From NCBI GenBank assembly GCA_951813045.1, contig CATOTF010000002.1, positions 2,790,001-2,854,000 on the forward strand: a stretch of DNA of 64,000 bases. Direction: 5' to 3'. Made by a program: the position numbers and the translations under genes. Under the pieces are notes generated by a model. It was not told the origin of the DNA, ran no database searches, and saw only the letters and a program-made list of their open reading frames with translations. The DNA comes from an uncultured Rhizobiaceae bacterium. GTDB lineage: Bacteria; Pseudomonadota; Alphaproteobacteria; Rhizobiales; Rhizobiaceae. Shown here in pieces: positions 25,960 through 35,426 of the stretch (position 1 is its first letter; each line of letters starts with the position of its first letter).

Positions 25960-27489
25960 TTACCAGCTTTCCTCCACTAACGGGAATTGTCGCAGATAAG
26001 TTGGGTCATCCGAACAGGCGATGTAAAGCATCCCGGGAACGGCGCTCGCGCCACCGCGAGAAATACCCTTGCATTCCCCACTATTCAGCAGACCAAGTGC
26101 ATAATGCCGAAGCGCGATAACAACTTCTTTTTTAACCCTACTTTTGCGACCGGGTAGTTTCTTAAGACGCTTATCAAGAAGAGCTTTTGTCAGTTTCTTG
26201 GGCCTTGTACCAAATACAATTGGATCGGCTTCTGCTGAACTATACGTTGGTTCGGGGCCAGGAGGTTTTTTGGGTTTAACCACCGCCACTTGCTCTTCCT
26301 TGGCCTTAGGCGGCGTGTATTCGACAACCCCTTTCTTTTTGGGTTCTGCAACATCTTTTGCAGCTTGGTTGGCTTTTTCCGCTTTAGCGGCAACCTTCTT
26401 AGCCTTCGCAGCCTCAGCGTCAGCCTTCTTGGCTTTCTCCGCCTTCGCAGCATCAGCAGCAACCTTCTTGGCTTTCTCCGCCTTCGCAGCATCAGCAGCA
26501 ATCTTCTTGGCCTTCTCCGCCTTCGCAGCATCAGCGGCAGCCTTCTTGGCTTTCTCTGCCTTCGCAGCATCAGCGGCAGCCTTCTTGGCTTTCTCCGCCT
26601 TCGCAGCATCAGCGGCAGCCTTCTTGGCTTTCTCAGCCTTCGCAGCATCAGCGGCAGCCTTCTTGGCCTTCTCCGCCTTCGCAGCATCAACGGCAGTCTT
26701 CTTGGTGGCCTTTTCCTGCTGGCGTGCCTTTGCTTCACGTCTGCGTTTTTCCTCAGCAATCCGTGACTTATCTAGCGCTTTTTCATCAACCTGGGTTCTG
26801 CTGGTTGAGTTTTTTTCCTGTTCTGCCAGCTTCGCTTGCAATTCTTCCCAGGTTAAAACACGTCGGGTTCCGTCCTCTTGAGGAGTTTCAGCAGCAGGTT
26901 GAGATTCCACAACTTCAACCTGATTATCGTCGTTTTCAACTATTTGGGTCGCGGATTCCTCTTCACGTAGCGGATCGCTGGTCTCCGTTGCCGTTTCACT
27001 TGTTTGAACAGGGGCTTCCTCTTCCGTCGTAGTCGCTTTAGCCTGTATGATTGTTCCAGGACGAAATGTGGGGAGAGGAACCTTGCTCAATCGCGCACCT
27101 CTGTTGGCAGTCGACGCTTTTTTGCGGGCCGGCTCTTTTGGGGTATTCTCAGTCTTTTTTACACTTCCCTCCAACTGCGCAACCGGGACCCAAAGCGCCG
27201 GTTTTCGAGTGATGGTTTTTCCAAAGCTTTTTATTAGATCCGCACGTTTAAGATAGGCGGAAACCCGAGCCCAGCCATCCTTGGTTTCAAACACAGTAAT
27301 TGCTGCACCAGCTTTGAACCCATGACCATTCACCGCAACACAAGTTGTTGGACAGAGACGGACGATAGGTACCTTATCACCAAATTTTCGCGCTGTTTGT
27401 GCATAAGTCACCCCAGCAATCCAAACGCTCAACAACAACAGCGCAATCGCCGTGTTGAACAATCCTGTTACAAATCGCATCACATTCAT
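25960..27489 (-). CDS. exported SH3-like protein with TolA-like Lys/Ala repeat
   Basis: The protein has 509 aa. A hydrophobic N-terminus (LFNTAIALLLLSVWIAGVTYA) serves as signal or anchor. An SH3b-like module covers about residues 37-105 (LCPTTCVAVNGHGFKAGAAITVFETKDGWARVS..LKRADLI). An acidic linker follows. Residues 265-355 are seven exact-length 13-aa units of the type AADAAKAEKAKKA, predicted to be one long charged helix as in TolA. A basic C-terminal domain comes next, with HYALGLLNSGECKGISRGGAS and Cys residues (CKG, ACSD). It probably spans the periplasm and touches peptidoglycan. A CtrA-type site 65 bp upstream suggests cell-cycle control. Exact role unknown. Confidence 0.7.
   Translation of the reverse strand: MNVMRFVTGLFNTAIALLLLSVWIAGVTYAQTARKFGDKVPIVRLCPTTCVAVNGHGFKAGAAITVFETKDGWARVSAYLKRADLIKSFGKTITRKPALWVPVAQLEGSVKKTENTPKEPARKKASTANRGARLSKVPLPTFRPGTIIQAKATTTEEEAPVQTSETATETSDPLREEESATQIVENDDNQVEVVESQPAAETPQEDGTRRVLTWEELQAKLAEQEKNSTSRTQVDEKALDKSRIAEEKRRREAKARQQEKATKKTAVDAAKAEKAKKAAADAAKAEKAKKAAADAAKAEKAKKAAADAAKAEKAKKAAADAAKAEKAKKIAADAAKAEKAKKVAADAAKAEKAKKADAEAAKAKKVAAKAEKANQAAKDVAEPKKKGVVEYTPPKAKEEQVAVVKPKKPPGPEPTYSSAEADPIVFGTRPKKLTKALLDKRLKKLPGRKSRVKKEVVIALRHYALGLLNSGECKGISRGGASAVPGMLYIACSDDPTYLRQFPLVEESW
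26425..26697 (-). repeat. 39-bp coding tandem repeat, seven copies
   Basis: Seven consecutive 39-bp units encode 13 residues each (AADAAKAEKAKKA with first-position variants T, A, I, V). A degenerate eighth follows toward 26395. DNA differences between units are mostly synonymous (for example GCC/GCT and TTC/TTT on the plus strand), so the array is not a very recent expansion, but copy number may vary between strains. Confidence 0.92.
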
Positions 27490-27553
27490 TTTTCGTCCCC
27501 GACCATCAAGCTTTATTTTTTGATGGGCCCAGTATTGGTTCCCGCAGACTACA

Positions 27554-27569
27554 GTTAATCATTGGTTAA
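27554..27569 (-). promoter_or_regulatory. CtrA-type binding site
   Basis: Read on the minus strand this is TTAA-CCAATGA-TTAAC, an exact fit to the alphaproteobacterial CtrA consensus TTAA-N7-TTAAC. It lies 65 to 80 bp upstream of the SH3/Lys-Ala-repeat gene and about 190 bp from the mutase start. I found no second full match in the non-coding stretches I scanned. Confidence 0.55.
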
Positions 27570-27759
27570 TGAAAATGAAAAGCAATTGCTTAAAACTTCG
27601 TTAACACATCAGTCCATTGCAACGTTACGACCGATTCTACGAGTATTTATCGCAAAGAATTACGACGAAAGTGCGTGAATTGATTCCGTCAGAAAGCTTG
27701 GCGGGATGATCATCAGCCTGTATCCAATATGTACACTATCCATCGCCTCGAGCACAATC

Positions 27760-29937
27760 ATGACCACTAGCGATTCTTCTGCAAATACGGGCCTCCCAAT
27801 TTCAAGGGATTGGCTTGACTTAGCATCCAAAGAGATGAAAGGGGGCGATCCCCATTCGCTGGTTTGGAATACCCCAGAAGGTATTGCAGTAAAACCGGTT
27901 TACGGCCCTGAAGACATCAAGTGCCTAGAGCACCTTGAAGTCAAGAATCTGCCCGGACATGTGCCCTTTACCCGGGGCCCAAAGGCCACAATGTACGCAG
28001 GTCGGCCATGGACTATTCGGCAATATGCGGGGTTTTCTACCGCAGAAGAATCAAACAAATTTTACCGCGCTAACCTGGCGGCGGGGCAAAAAGGCCTGTC
28101 GGTCGCCTTCGATCTGGCAACCCACCGGGGGTATGATTCCGACCATCCGCGCGTCGTTGGCGATGTTGGCAAGGCCGGTGTTGCAATTGATTCCGTTGAA
28201 GATATGAAAATTCTGTTTGATGGCATCCCCCTTGGTCAAATGTCCGTGTCGATGACTATGAACGGCGCAGTCATTCCCGTTTTGGCGTCATTTATTGTTG
28301 CAGGCGAAGAACAGGGTGTCGATCGCAAGCTCCTGTCAGGCACAATCCAGAACGATATCCTCAAGGAATTTATGGTGCGCAACACCTATATATTCCCACC
28401 TGAACCATCGATGCGCATCGTCGCGGACATCATCGAATATACGGCCGCCGAAATGCCAAAATATAATTCAATCTCGATTTCCGGTTACCACATTCAGGAA
28501 GCCGGTTCGACACTGGTTCAGGAACTGGCATTTACCCTGGCAGACGGACGCGAATATGTACGCGCGGCCATCGCCAAAGGCATGGATGTTGATGCATTCG
28601 CCGGTCGCCTGTCTTTCTTCTTCAACATGGGCATGAATTTCTTCATGGAAGCTGCAAAGCTTCGCGCGGCGCGATACCTGTGGTCCAAGATCATGAAGGA
28701 ATTTGGTGCCTCTGAACGCAGCCAGATGTTGCGCACCCATTGTCAGACCTCCGGTGTTTCCCTGCAAGAGCAAGACCCGTACAATAATATTGTCCGCACC
28801 GCTTATGAAGCCATGAGCGCGGCTCTTGGAGGAACCCAAAGCCTACACACAAATTCATTCGATGAAGCGATTGCCCTACCCACTGATTTCTCCGCTCGTA
28901 TCGCGAGGAATACACAACTCATCCTGCAACACGAAACCGGCATCACCAAGGTCGTTGATCCTTTGGCAGGGTCTTACTACGTTGAGAATCTAACCGGGGA
29001 GTTGATCGACGAAGCTTGGAGGTTAATGGAAGAAATCGAGGGTTTGGGAGGTATGACGCAGGCAATCAATGAAGGCATGCCCAAAGCCCGCATCGAGGAG
29101 GCGGCCGCGCAAAAACAGGCACGTATCGACAAGGGTGAAGAGGTCATCGTCGGGGTGAATAAGTTCAAACCCACGCAGGAGACCACTGTTGAAGTCCGTG
29201 ACATCGATAACGCCGCTGTGCGTGATGCTCAAATCTCTCGTCTGATGCGCATTCGCAAGACCCGCGACGCAGACGCGCATACCGCAGCACTCAGCGAGCT
29301 TGAAAATGTTTGTACTTCAGGCGACGGCAATATACTGGCCGCTGCGGTAGAAGCTGCTCGCGCTCGCGCCACGGTGGGCGAAATCTCATGGGCCATGGAA
29401 AACGCTTTTGGCCGCCATTCCGCTGATATTGTTACCATAGAAGGGGTCTACGAAGACGCTTATGGAGACAACCCGGTATTCCACCAAACCAAAGATGCCA
29501 TCACCGGTTTCACTGGAAAACTTGGACGCAAGCCCAGAGTTCTCGTCGTAAAGATGGGACAGGACGGCCATGACCGCGGTGCAAAAGTAATCGCCACCGC
29601 CTTCACAGACCTGGGTTTTGATGTATCTGTCGGTCCCCTGTTCATGACCCCGGCTGAAGCCGCTGACATGGCGGTGAAACAGGACGTCGATATCATCGGC
29701 GTTTCAAGCCACGCCGCCGGTCATAAGACGCTAAGCCCCATGCTCCTGAAAGAGCTGGCCGATCGCGACGCCGCCGATAAAATTGTCATATGCGGTGGTG
29801 TCATCCCCAGTCAGGATTATGATTTTCTAACCAACGCAGGCGTTAAAGCCATCTTCGGTCCCGGAACAAACATACCAGATGCCGCGATGAGCCTAATCGC
29901 CCTGCTGGAGGAACAATTGCGGGGGAGGAACAGATAA
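27760..29937 (+). CDS. scpA: methylmalonyl-CoA mutase, large (B12-binding) subunit
   Basis: The protein has 725 aa from ATG 27760; an ATG at 27706 would add 18 residues that do not look conserved. The TIM-barrel catalytic domain carries [27 protein letters not shown], the substrate loop [20 protein letters not shown], and [25 protein letters not shown]. The C-terminal B12 domain has the cobalamin-ligand motif [13 protein letters not shown] plus [14 protein letters not shown]. It converts methylmalonyl-CoA to succinyl-CoA, completing the propionate route begun by PccAB. No epimerase or MeaB chaperone gene is in the window. Confidence 0.96.
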   Translation: MTTSDSSANTGLPISRDWLDLASKEMKGGDPHSLVWNTPEGIAVKPVYGPEDIKCLEHLEVKNLPGHVPFTRGPKATMYAGRPWTIRQYAGFSTAEESNKFYRANLAAGQKGLSVAFDLATHRGYDSDHPRVVGDVGKAGVAIDSVEDMKILFDGIPLGQMSVSMTMNGAVIPVLASFIVAGEEQGVDRKLLSGTIQNDILKEFMVRNTYIFPPEPSMRIVADIIEYTAAEMPKYNSISISGYHIQEAGSTLVQELAFTLADGREYVRAAIAKGMDVDAFAGRLSFFFNMGMNFFMEAAKLRAARYLWSKIMKEFGASERSQMLRTHCQTSGVSLQEQDPYNNIVRTAYEAMSAALGGTQSLHTNSFDEAIALPTDFSARIARNTQLILQHETGITKVVDPLAGSYYVENLTGELIDEAWRLMEEIEGLGGMTQAINEGMPKARIEEAAAQKQARIDKGEEVIVGVNKFKPTQETTVEVRDIDNAAVRDAQISRLMRIRKTRDADAHTAALSELENVCTSGDGNILAAAVEAARARATVGEISWAMENAFGRHSADIVTIEGVYEDAYGDNPVFHQTKDAITGFTGKLGRKPRVLVVKMGQDGHDRGAKVIATAFTDLGFDVSVGPLFMTPAEAADMAVKQDVDIIGVSSHAAGHKTLSPMLLKELADRDAADKIVICGGVIPSQDYDFLTNAGVKAIFGPGTNIPDAAMSLIALLEEQLRGRNR

Positions 29938-30576
29938 ATGATGCCCAATTCATTCGCTGAAATTGCTTTCACACCATCGGTTCTTGAGGTTCAGAAGAAA
30001 AATGGTTCTGCGGATAATTATGCAGGATTGTTGACCGAGCAAGCGGCTCCCGGCAACCGTATTGGTCCCGCCGAAGAAGCCTTTATCAAAGCGCGAGACG
30101 GGTTTTATCAGGCGACAGTGTCACAGGAAGGCTGGCCATATGTGCAATTTCGTGGGGGCCCGATTGGTTTTTTGCGGGTGCTTGATGATCGCACTATCGC
30201 TTACGCCGACTATCGTGGAAACCAGCAATACATCAGCACTGGCAATTTGAATGATGATGATCGGGTGTCGATGTTACTAATGGACTACCCCAACAGGGCG
30301 CGGCTAAAAATTTGGGGGCGTGCAAAACTCATTGGCGCGAAAGATGATGCCAAACTTGTGAGCAAATTGCGCGACCCGGATTATCGCGGACTACCCGAAA
30401 GAGCTGTCGTGATTTCGATCAACGCACTTGATTGGAATTGCCCGCAACACATTTCTCAACGGTTGACTGTTGAGGAACTTCAACCCCACCTTAAACCAAT
30501 GCAGGACGAAATAATTGCCTTGCGACTTGATAACGAGAGACTCAAAAAAAGCCTCAATCAGACCGGAGACAAATAG
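29938..30576 (+). CDS. pyridoxamine 5'-phosphate oxidase-like flavin protein
   Basis: The protein has 212 aa, directly adjacent to the mutase stop, so the two are translationally linked. The split-barrel FMN-binding fold is seen in FYQATVSQEGWPYVQFRGGPIGFLRVLDDRTIAYADYRGNQQYISTGNL and VSMLLMDYPNRARLKIWGRA. WNCPQHISQRLT near residue 165 is typical of the PPOX group with this length. A coiled C-terminus follows. It probably reduces a small molecule or degrades heme-like compounds. The linkage to mutase has no obvious metabolic meaning. Confidence 0.88.
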   Translation: MMPNSFAEIAFTPSVLEVQKKNGSADNYAGLLTEQAAPGNRIGPAEEAFIKARDGFYQATVSQEGWPYVQFRGGPIGFLRVLDDRTIAYADYRGNQQYISTGNLNDDDRVSMLLMDYPNRARLKIWGRAKLIGAKDDAKLVSKLRDPDYRGLPERAVVISINALDWNCPQHISQRLTVEELQPHLKPMQDEIIALRLDNERLKKSLNQTGDK

Positions 30577-30589
30577 TCTGGTTTAACAA

Positions 30590-31255
30590 TTACCCAACGG
30601 GTTTTCTTTGGCCATAACGAATTGTAGCAGCACCCAATATTCCAAGCAGAATAGCATTAAAAATATGCCAGAAGAAATGGGTTCCAGTTGGAAACACGTT
30701 GCAAACATCGTGATCAATTGCTCGAAAAGTGAGTGATATTAAAAATATAAAGCCCGAAATTATGAGCGATCTACCAACCGGTTTTGCCTGTAGCGACAAC
30801 ACAATACCGAACCCAAATAATATGAAAAACGCGGGAAAATAATATAAGGAACCATTGGTTGCTTCGAACCAAGAGACCGGCAATTTCGTCAGGAAGTAGG
30901 GTAACGACAAAAATATCGCCGCAAACCACACAATTGCTGCTCCAAGAGCCAACTCAGCAAATCGCACGAGCGAGAAAAACGTATACCCGAGAATAAATAA
31001 TTGGATCGGAATGGCGTCAATTTGTTCCGCCCATCTATTAGCAAAAGTGTGAAAAACAAAGGAGCAAAAACCGATTGCAACTGGCCAAAAACATATAATC
31101 TGAATTGCCTTGTCAGAAGTTTCCGCACGACTCCGCCGCCACACCCAAATTCCAACAGCAATGAAAGCCAAATTGGAAAGCGCATTCAACGGTTCAGCCC
31201 AGAACCCCGGGCCCATACGCTCACAATAAAGATCAAGAGAATTGGACCAGCCCAT
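30590..31255 (-). CDS. ceramidase-like integral membrane hydrolase
   Basis: The protein has 221 aa, with seven likely helices. It matches the alkaline-ceramidase (CREST) group: N-terminal DLYCERMGPGFWAEPLNALSNLAF, then SFVFHTFANRWAEQIDAIPI (His and Asp), and C-terminal FRAIDHDVCNVFPTGTHFFWHIFNAILL with two His for zinc. The family cleaves amide lipids or related substrates in the membrane. In bacteria the substrate is unknown, since ceramide is rare, although some alphaproteobacteria make sphingolipids. Its stop is 13 bp from the convergent flavoprotein stop. Confidence 0.85.
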   Translation of the reverse strand: MGWSNSLDLYCERMGPGFWAEPLNALSNLAFIAVGIWVWRRSRAETSDKAIQIICFWPVAIGFCSFVFHTFANRWAEQIDAIPIQLFILGYTFFSLVRFAELALGAAIVWFAAIFLSLPYFLTKLPVSWFEATNGSLYYFPAFFILFGFGIVLSLQAKPVGRSLIISGFIFLISLTFRAIDHDVCNVFPTGTHFFWHIFNAILLGILGAATIRYGQRKPVG

Positions 31256-31425
31256 CTCAAATCCTCAGCCCCAAGAATTCATCCTTACGTAAAGGAAACT
31301 GACAAAAGTCTCAACCGGCATTTCTATCGAATTAGAAAATTCAGAAAATCATGCGCCAAAGTGCTCGTGAAATTGGTCAACAGACCTTATGGTTGCAGAT
31401 AAAATTACTCGAAAGGATATTTATC

Positions 31426-32409
31426 ATGCTCCGCTGGGGAATATTATCTACGGCACGTATCGGGATCGAACACATGATCCCCGCGTTATTACAGGCAGAA
31501 AACGGCGTCATTAGCGCGATCGCGAGCCGGGATATCGACCGCGCGCAAGCGGTCGCAACCAGATTTAACATTCCAAATGCACTTGGCAGTTATGAAGCCT
31601 TGCTGGAAAGTGATCTTGTCGATGCCGTCTATATCCCGCTTCTCACATCTCAACACGTTGAATGGTCCATCAAGGCGGCTGATGCAGGAAAGCATGTGCT
31701 TTGCGAAAAACCCATTGCCCTGCACAGCGATGAGATCGCCGTGGTAATCGAGGCTCGAGACCGCAACAAAGTGCAGGTCGCGGAAGCCTATATGGTTACC
31801 TATCACCCCCAATGGCACAAGGCTCGCGAACTGGTATCACAAGGGGCGATTGGTACGTTACAACATGTGCAGGCCGCATTTACTTATCACAACACCGATA
31901 AAGACAATATGCGCAATATACTCGCCCACGGAGGCGGCGCGCTGCCGGATATCGGCGTTTATCCAACCGTTGCCACACGATTTGTCGCTGGTTCGGAACC
32001 ACAATCGGTATCAGCTCGTGTTGTCAGAGATAAGGTAACTGGGACCGACATTTATGCCAGTTGGCGCGCAGATTTCGGGACGTTTGAAATGACGGCCTAT
32101 GTCGCAACTCAAATGGCGCTTCGACAGGAAATCTCATTTCATGGGGACAAAGGCTGGGTCGAATTATCAGCCCCGTTTAACGCCGGATTATACGACGCTG
32201 ACACAGTGACATTGCACAATCAGGATCACGGAGAGAAGCAGGAATTCAGATTTGCCGGAGTCAATCAATATCAACTGCAGGCAGAAGAATTCGCCCGTGC
32301 GACCAAGGGCACAGGCGAAGTATTCTCACTGGAAGATTCGGTTAAAAATCAGAAACTAATCGACGCGATTTACCGCGCCGGGAAATCAGGTCAGTGGGAG
32401 AACATCTGA
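31426..32409 (+). CDS. Gfo/Idh/MocA-family NAD(P)-dependent oxidoreductase
   Basis: The protein has 327 aa from the ATG preceded by GAAAGGA. The N-terminal Rossmann fold is LRWGILSTARIGIEHMIPALL. YIPLLTSQHVEWSIKAADAGKHVLCEKPIAL carries the conserved EKP lysine. The sugar-binding C-terminal domain includes AEAYMVTYHPQW and GGGALPDIGVYPTVATRFV. It oxidises or reduces a sugar or diol. It stands alone between minus-strand genes, so the substrate is not indicated. Confidence 0.93.
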   Translation: MLRWGILSTARIGIEHMIPALLQAENGVISAIASRDIDRAQAVATRFNIPNALGSYEALLESDLVDAVYIPLLTSQHVEWSIKAADAGKHVLCEKPIALHSDEIAVVIEARDRNKVQVAEAYMVTYHPQWHKARELVSQGAIGTLQHVQAAFTYHNTDKDNMRNILAHGGGALPDIGVYPTVATRFVAGSEPQSVSARVVRDKVTGTDIYASWRADFGTFEMTAYVATQMALRQEISFHGDKGWVELSAPFNAGLYDADTVTLHNQDHGEKQEFRFAGVNQYQLQAEEFARATKGTGEVFSLEDSVKNQKLIDAIYRAGKSGQWENI

Positions 32410-32423
32410 CCCGATTAAGTTGT

Positions 32424-32783
32424 TTATTTAACCTTGGCAGTGCCAAACAACTTGTTATAGCGCTTGCAGTGAACATGCACTGTCGAAATTTTACCTACAA
32501 GGTTCGCGGGGATCGAATATGACTGGGAGCCTTTGGTTTTCTTAAGCTTTGCAACCAGTGTGCTCGGTGATCCGTTACCAACGTAGATGTAAAGGTCGGG
32601 GCCAGGCGTCGTGCTAAAACCGGAAATATTAATCTTGCCACCGCTGGATACTTTTACGGAACCGCTAACTTTGTAGCGCCCCTTAGAGGTAAAGGAGCCT
32701 GATTTATCAGCGGCAAACGAAGATGAGGTAAATACTAGAGCAAGGCCTGCTGCGGCGAGGAGAGAGTTTTTGATGAGTTTCAT
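32424..32783 (-). CDS. exported DM13-domain protein
   Basis: The protein has 119 aa from MKLIKNSLL. The signal peptide is LLAAAGLALVFTSSSFAA. The mature part is one DM13 domain: GRYKVSGSVKVSSGGKINISGFSTTPGPDLYIYVGN and the closing VGKISTVHVHCKRYNKLFGTAKV. It keeps a Cys in the VHCKRYN segment, where the family often has one. DM13 has been proposed to take part in redox or electron transfer; in bacteria the role is untested. Single gene. Confidence 0.85.
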   Translation of the reverse strand: MKLIKNSLLAAAGLALVFTSSSFAADKSGSFTSKGRYKVSGSVKVSSGGKINISGFSTTPGPDLYIYVGNGSPSTLVAKLKKTKGSQSYSIPANLVGKISTVHVHCKRYNKLFGTAKVK

Positions 32784-32937
32784 GGGGCAATATCCTGTAG
32801 ATTTTTGATCGTCCGACAATACGAACAAATTTGCAGGATACAATTCACATGGGTTCACCCTTGTTTGAACACCTATCTCCTTCAATTTGATGTTAGAAAC
32901 TTCTTTCGTTTTTCAATCATACCGCTAAGTTACAAAC

Positions 32938-33975
32938 ATGAGCACTTTGACACCGACTTCGAACACAATTATTCCGTCAACGTCGATGATCGACCCATTT
33001 GGTCGAACCGTCGATTATTTACGGGTGTCTGTCACCGACCGTTGCGATTTCCGTTGCGTCTATTGCATGTCGGAAGACATGACATTTCTGCCCAAGCGCG
33101 ACCTGCTGACACTTGAGGAATTGGACCGTCTTTGCAGCGGTTTCATCGAAAAAGGTGTGAAAAAACTGCGCCTTACCGGCGGTGAGCCCCTCGTGCGCAA
33201 AAATATCATGCAATTATTCCGCGGCCTGTCCCGGCACCTCGCCTCCGGTGCACTCGAAGAACTGACGCTCACGACGAATGGTTCTCAATTGGCAAAATAT
33301 GCCGACGAACTGGTCGATTGCGGTGTGAAACGGGTGAATGTCTCCATCGACACACTGGACCGGGATAAATTTGCCAAAATTACCCGCTGGGGCCAATTGG
33401 GCAAAGTTATGGAAGGTTTGGAGGCCGCGCGAAAAGCCGGACTAGCTATCAAGATCAATGCTGTTGCTCTCAAGGAGGTCAATGAGTTCGAGATCGAGGA
33501 CATGATGTCCTGGGCCCATGGGGAAGGTTTTGATCTGACGCTCATCGAAACCATGCCGCTTGGCGAAATAGAAGAGGACCGCACGGACCAATACCTGCCC
33601 CTTTCGCTGGTGCGCCGCCGCCTTGAAGAAAAATACACGCTCACTGAAATTGCCTATAAAACGGGTGGTCCTGCCCGCTATCTTGAAGTGAAAGAAACCG
33701 GCGGGCGGTTGGGGCTGATCACCCCCCTCACCCATAATTTTTGCGAAAGCTGCAACCGTGTGCGTGTCACCTGCACTGGTACTCTATTTATGTGCCTTGG
33801 ACAGGACGATGCAGCCGACCTGCGGGACCCGCTTCGGGCGTCCGAGGGGAACGAACTCCTATATGCCGCCATCGACGAAGCTATCGGCCGCAAACCCAAG
33901 GGCCATGATTTCGTGATCGAACGGAAAGGGGATGCCCCCGCCGTTAGCCGTCACATGTCGATGACCGGCGGGTGA
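32938..33975 (+). CDS. moaA: GTP 3',8-cyclase, molybdenum cofactor biosynthesis
   Basis: The protein has 345 aa; the conserved part starts at [19 protein letters not shown], so the ATG at 32986 is a possible true start. The radical-SAM cluster motif is CDFRCVYC, with [15 protein letters not shown] next. The C-terminal second cluster is [18 protein letters not shown], and the protein ends in the essential double glycine (MSMTGG). It rearranges GTP to the cyclic pterin precursor with MoaC. The next gene overlaps its stop by 4 bp, which is unusual for moaA. Confidence 0.97.
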   Translation: MSTLTPTSNTIIPSTSMIDPFGRTVDYLRVSVTDRCDFRCVYCMSEDMTFLPKRDLLTLEELDRLCSGFIEKGVKKLRLTGGEPLVRKNIMQLFRGLSRHLASGALEELTLTTNGSQLAKYADELVDCGVKRVNVSIDTLDRDKFAKITRWGQLGKVMEGLEAARKAGLAIKINAVALKEVNEFEIEDMMSWAHGEGFDLTLIETMPLGEIEEDRTDQYLPLSLVRRRLEEKYTLTEIAYKTGGPARYLEVKETGGRLGLITPLTHNFCESCNRVRVTCTGTLFMCLGQDDAADLRDPLRASEGNELLYAAIDEAIGRKPKGHDFVIERKGDAPAVSRHMSMTGG

Positions 33976-35426
33976 ACAACACCACTGCTGAAGGCGCAGG
34001 TCGTGGAAGACGCCTCATAGGCTGGCTTCTGTTCATTCTGATTATGAGTGAACTCGCCTCAATATATCTAAACGTAGAACCTGCGCGTTATATCACGATT
34101 GCCTGTGTCTTAATTCTGCCGATACTGGGCTGGCGGCAGCTTAAAATCCGCGAGTTCTACCTCATTTCCATATGTTTTCTGCTGGCTGGCGCGGCGCTCG
34201 TGTGGTTTCCATCAGCAACGGATTGGATGCTGGAAGGGCTTACCCGCTCCGCCTATCTGGCGAGTTTCATCCTGCTCATGGCACTACTGCGCGAAGGGGC
34301 ATTGACGTCCCCTTCTATCGTGGCGCTTGGTGAATATCTGACCCAACAACCGCCGGCCCGGCGTTTTGTGGCCGTCTTTTCCGGCGGGCATTTTCTGTCC
34401 GTCATGATCAATCTGGGCTCACTCTCGCTGTTTGCTCCGATCATTCAGCGCGGTGTACGGGCAAGACTGGCACCCGGAGAAGAAGTTGACGAAATCGGCC
34501 TTATCCGGGAACGCAGGCAAATCTCAGCAGCGATTCGCGGTTTTTCATGGTTTCTCGTTTGGGCACCGACCGCTGTTACGCAGGCTGTCATGCCTACGTT
34601 GATGAGCGGAATTGATGCCCTTTATCTCATCAGCCTGGGGCTTTGCCTCGTACTTGTCATGCTAATTGTCAGTTGGGTGGAAGACACAATTCGCTGGTGG
34701 TCGTTCAGCAGATCGCGACGTGAAAGCGGGATCGCCCTCATGCGTCAAGAGCTTCCCTTTCCGCTGGTAGCTTTTCGAAACTTCGCGACAATTAGCTTCC
34801 TTCTTTTTGGATCATCCGTCCTATCTTCGAAATGGGCCGATGTCACAATCGTTTCCGGCGTCATGCTCGCGTCTCCAATTATTGTCGTTTTGTGGATAGC
34901 GGCACAATATGAAGCTGGTGCGCAGACCAGTTCGCGCAGCAAAGCCAGCGTCAATCGCCTGAATGAGATTACATTCACCGCCATGCCCGGCTATTTTCGC
35001 GAGGCCGTGTTTATTTCCTGCGCCGGATTTATCGGCACGATGGGTGCTCATCTGGTCCCCGTTGAACAACTCGCACAGGTGCTCGACATAGCTGCCGCGC
35101 CGGGATGGCTGGTGTTATGGTGCCTGACGATCTCTGTTTGGTTGTTCGGGCAGTTAGGCCTCAGCCCGATAACCATGGCGGTTTTTCTGGGCAGTATCGT
35201 TGCCAAAATTCCCGTTCTGCCGGTGGACATCACCCATGCGGCTCTAGCGATAGCGGCGGGCACTGCGGTGTGTTCAACCGGCGCTCCATTTTCAGCAGGT
35301 GCCATCATGTTGTCGCGGGCAACAGGATATTCCGCATTCACTCTCACATGGCGATGGAACGGCACCTACACAATCGCGGCGATTGCCGTTCTGGCGCTTG
35401 TGTATCTGGGGTTGGAGGGAGTTTAG
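33972..35426 (+). CDS. large integral membrane protein of unknown function
   Basis: The protein has 484 aa. It starts with GTG overlapping the moaA stop (GTGA), so it is translationally coupled to moaA. About 11 or 12 hydrophobic helices are visible, with a soluble loop near residues 150-185 ([25 protein letters not shown]) and another near 315-330. [29 protein letters not shown] and [25 protein letters not shown] near the C-terminus recall re-entrant loops of ion-transporter-fold permeases such as DctM or ArsB/NhaD types. I do not recognise the family and assign no substrate. Confidence 0.8.
   Translation: MNNTTAEGAGRGRRLIGWLLFILIMSELASIYLNVEPARYITIACVLILPILGWRQLKIREFYLISICFLLAGAALVWFPSATDWMLEGLTRSAYLASFILLMALLREGALTSPSIVALGEYLTQQPPARRFVAVFSGGHFLSVMINLGSLSLFAPIIQRGVRARLAPGEEVDEIGLIRERRQISAAIRGFSWFLVWAPTAVTQAVMPTLMSGIDALYLISLGLCLVLVMLIVSWVEDTIRWWSFSRSRRESGIALMRQELPFPLVAFRNFATISFLLFGSSVLSSKWADVTIVSGVMLASPIIVVLWIAAQYEAGAQTSSRSKASVNRLNEITFTAMPGYFREAVFISCAGFIGTMGAHLVPVEQLAQVLDIAAAPGWLVLWCLTISVWLFGQLGLSPITMAVFLGSIVAKIPVLPVDITHAALAIAAGTAVCSTGAPFSAGAIMLSRATGYSAFTLTWRWNGTYTIAAIAVLALVYLGLEGV

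Noticed and set aside
26425-26697. Regular 39-bp repeats as a CRISPR-like array
   Set aside because: There are no spacers; units are contiguous, in frame and code for the protein helix.
26144-26881. Long plus-strand frame of 245 codons rich in Ala, Phe and Ser
   Set aside because: It is the antisense of the Lys/Ala repeat gene; its openness follows from the repeated codons, and the minus-strand frame has a signal peptide, domains and full length.
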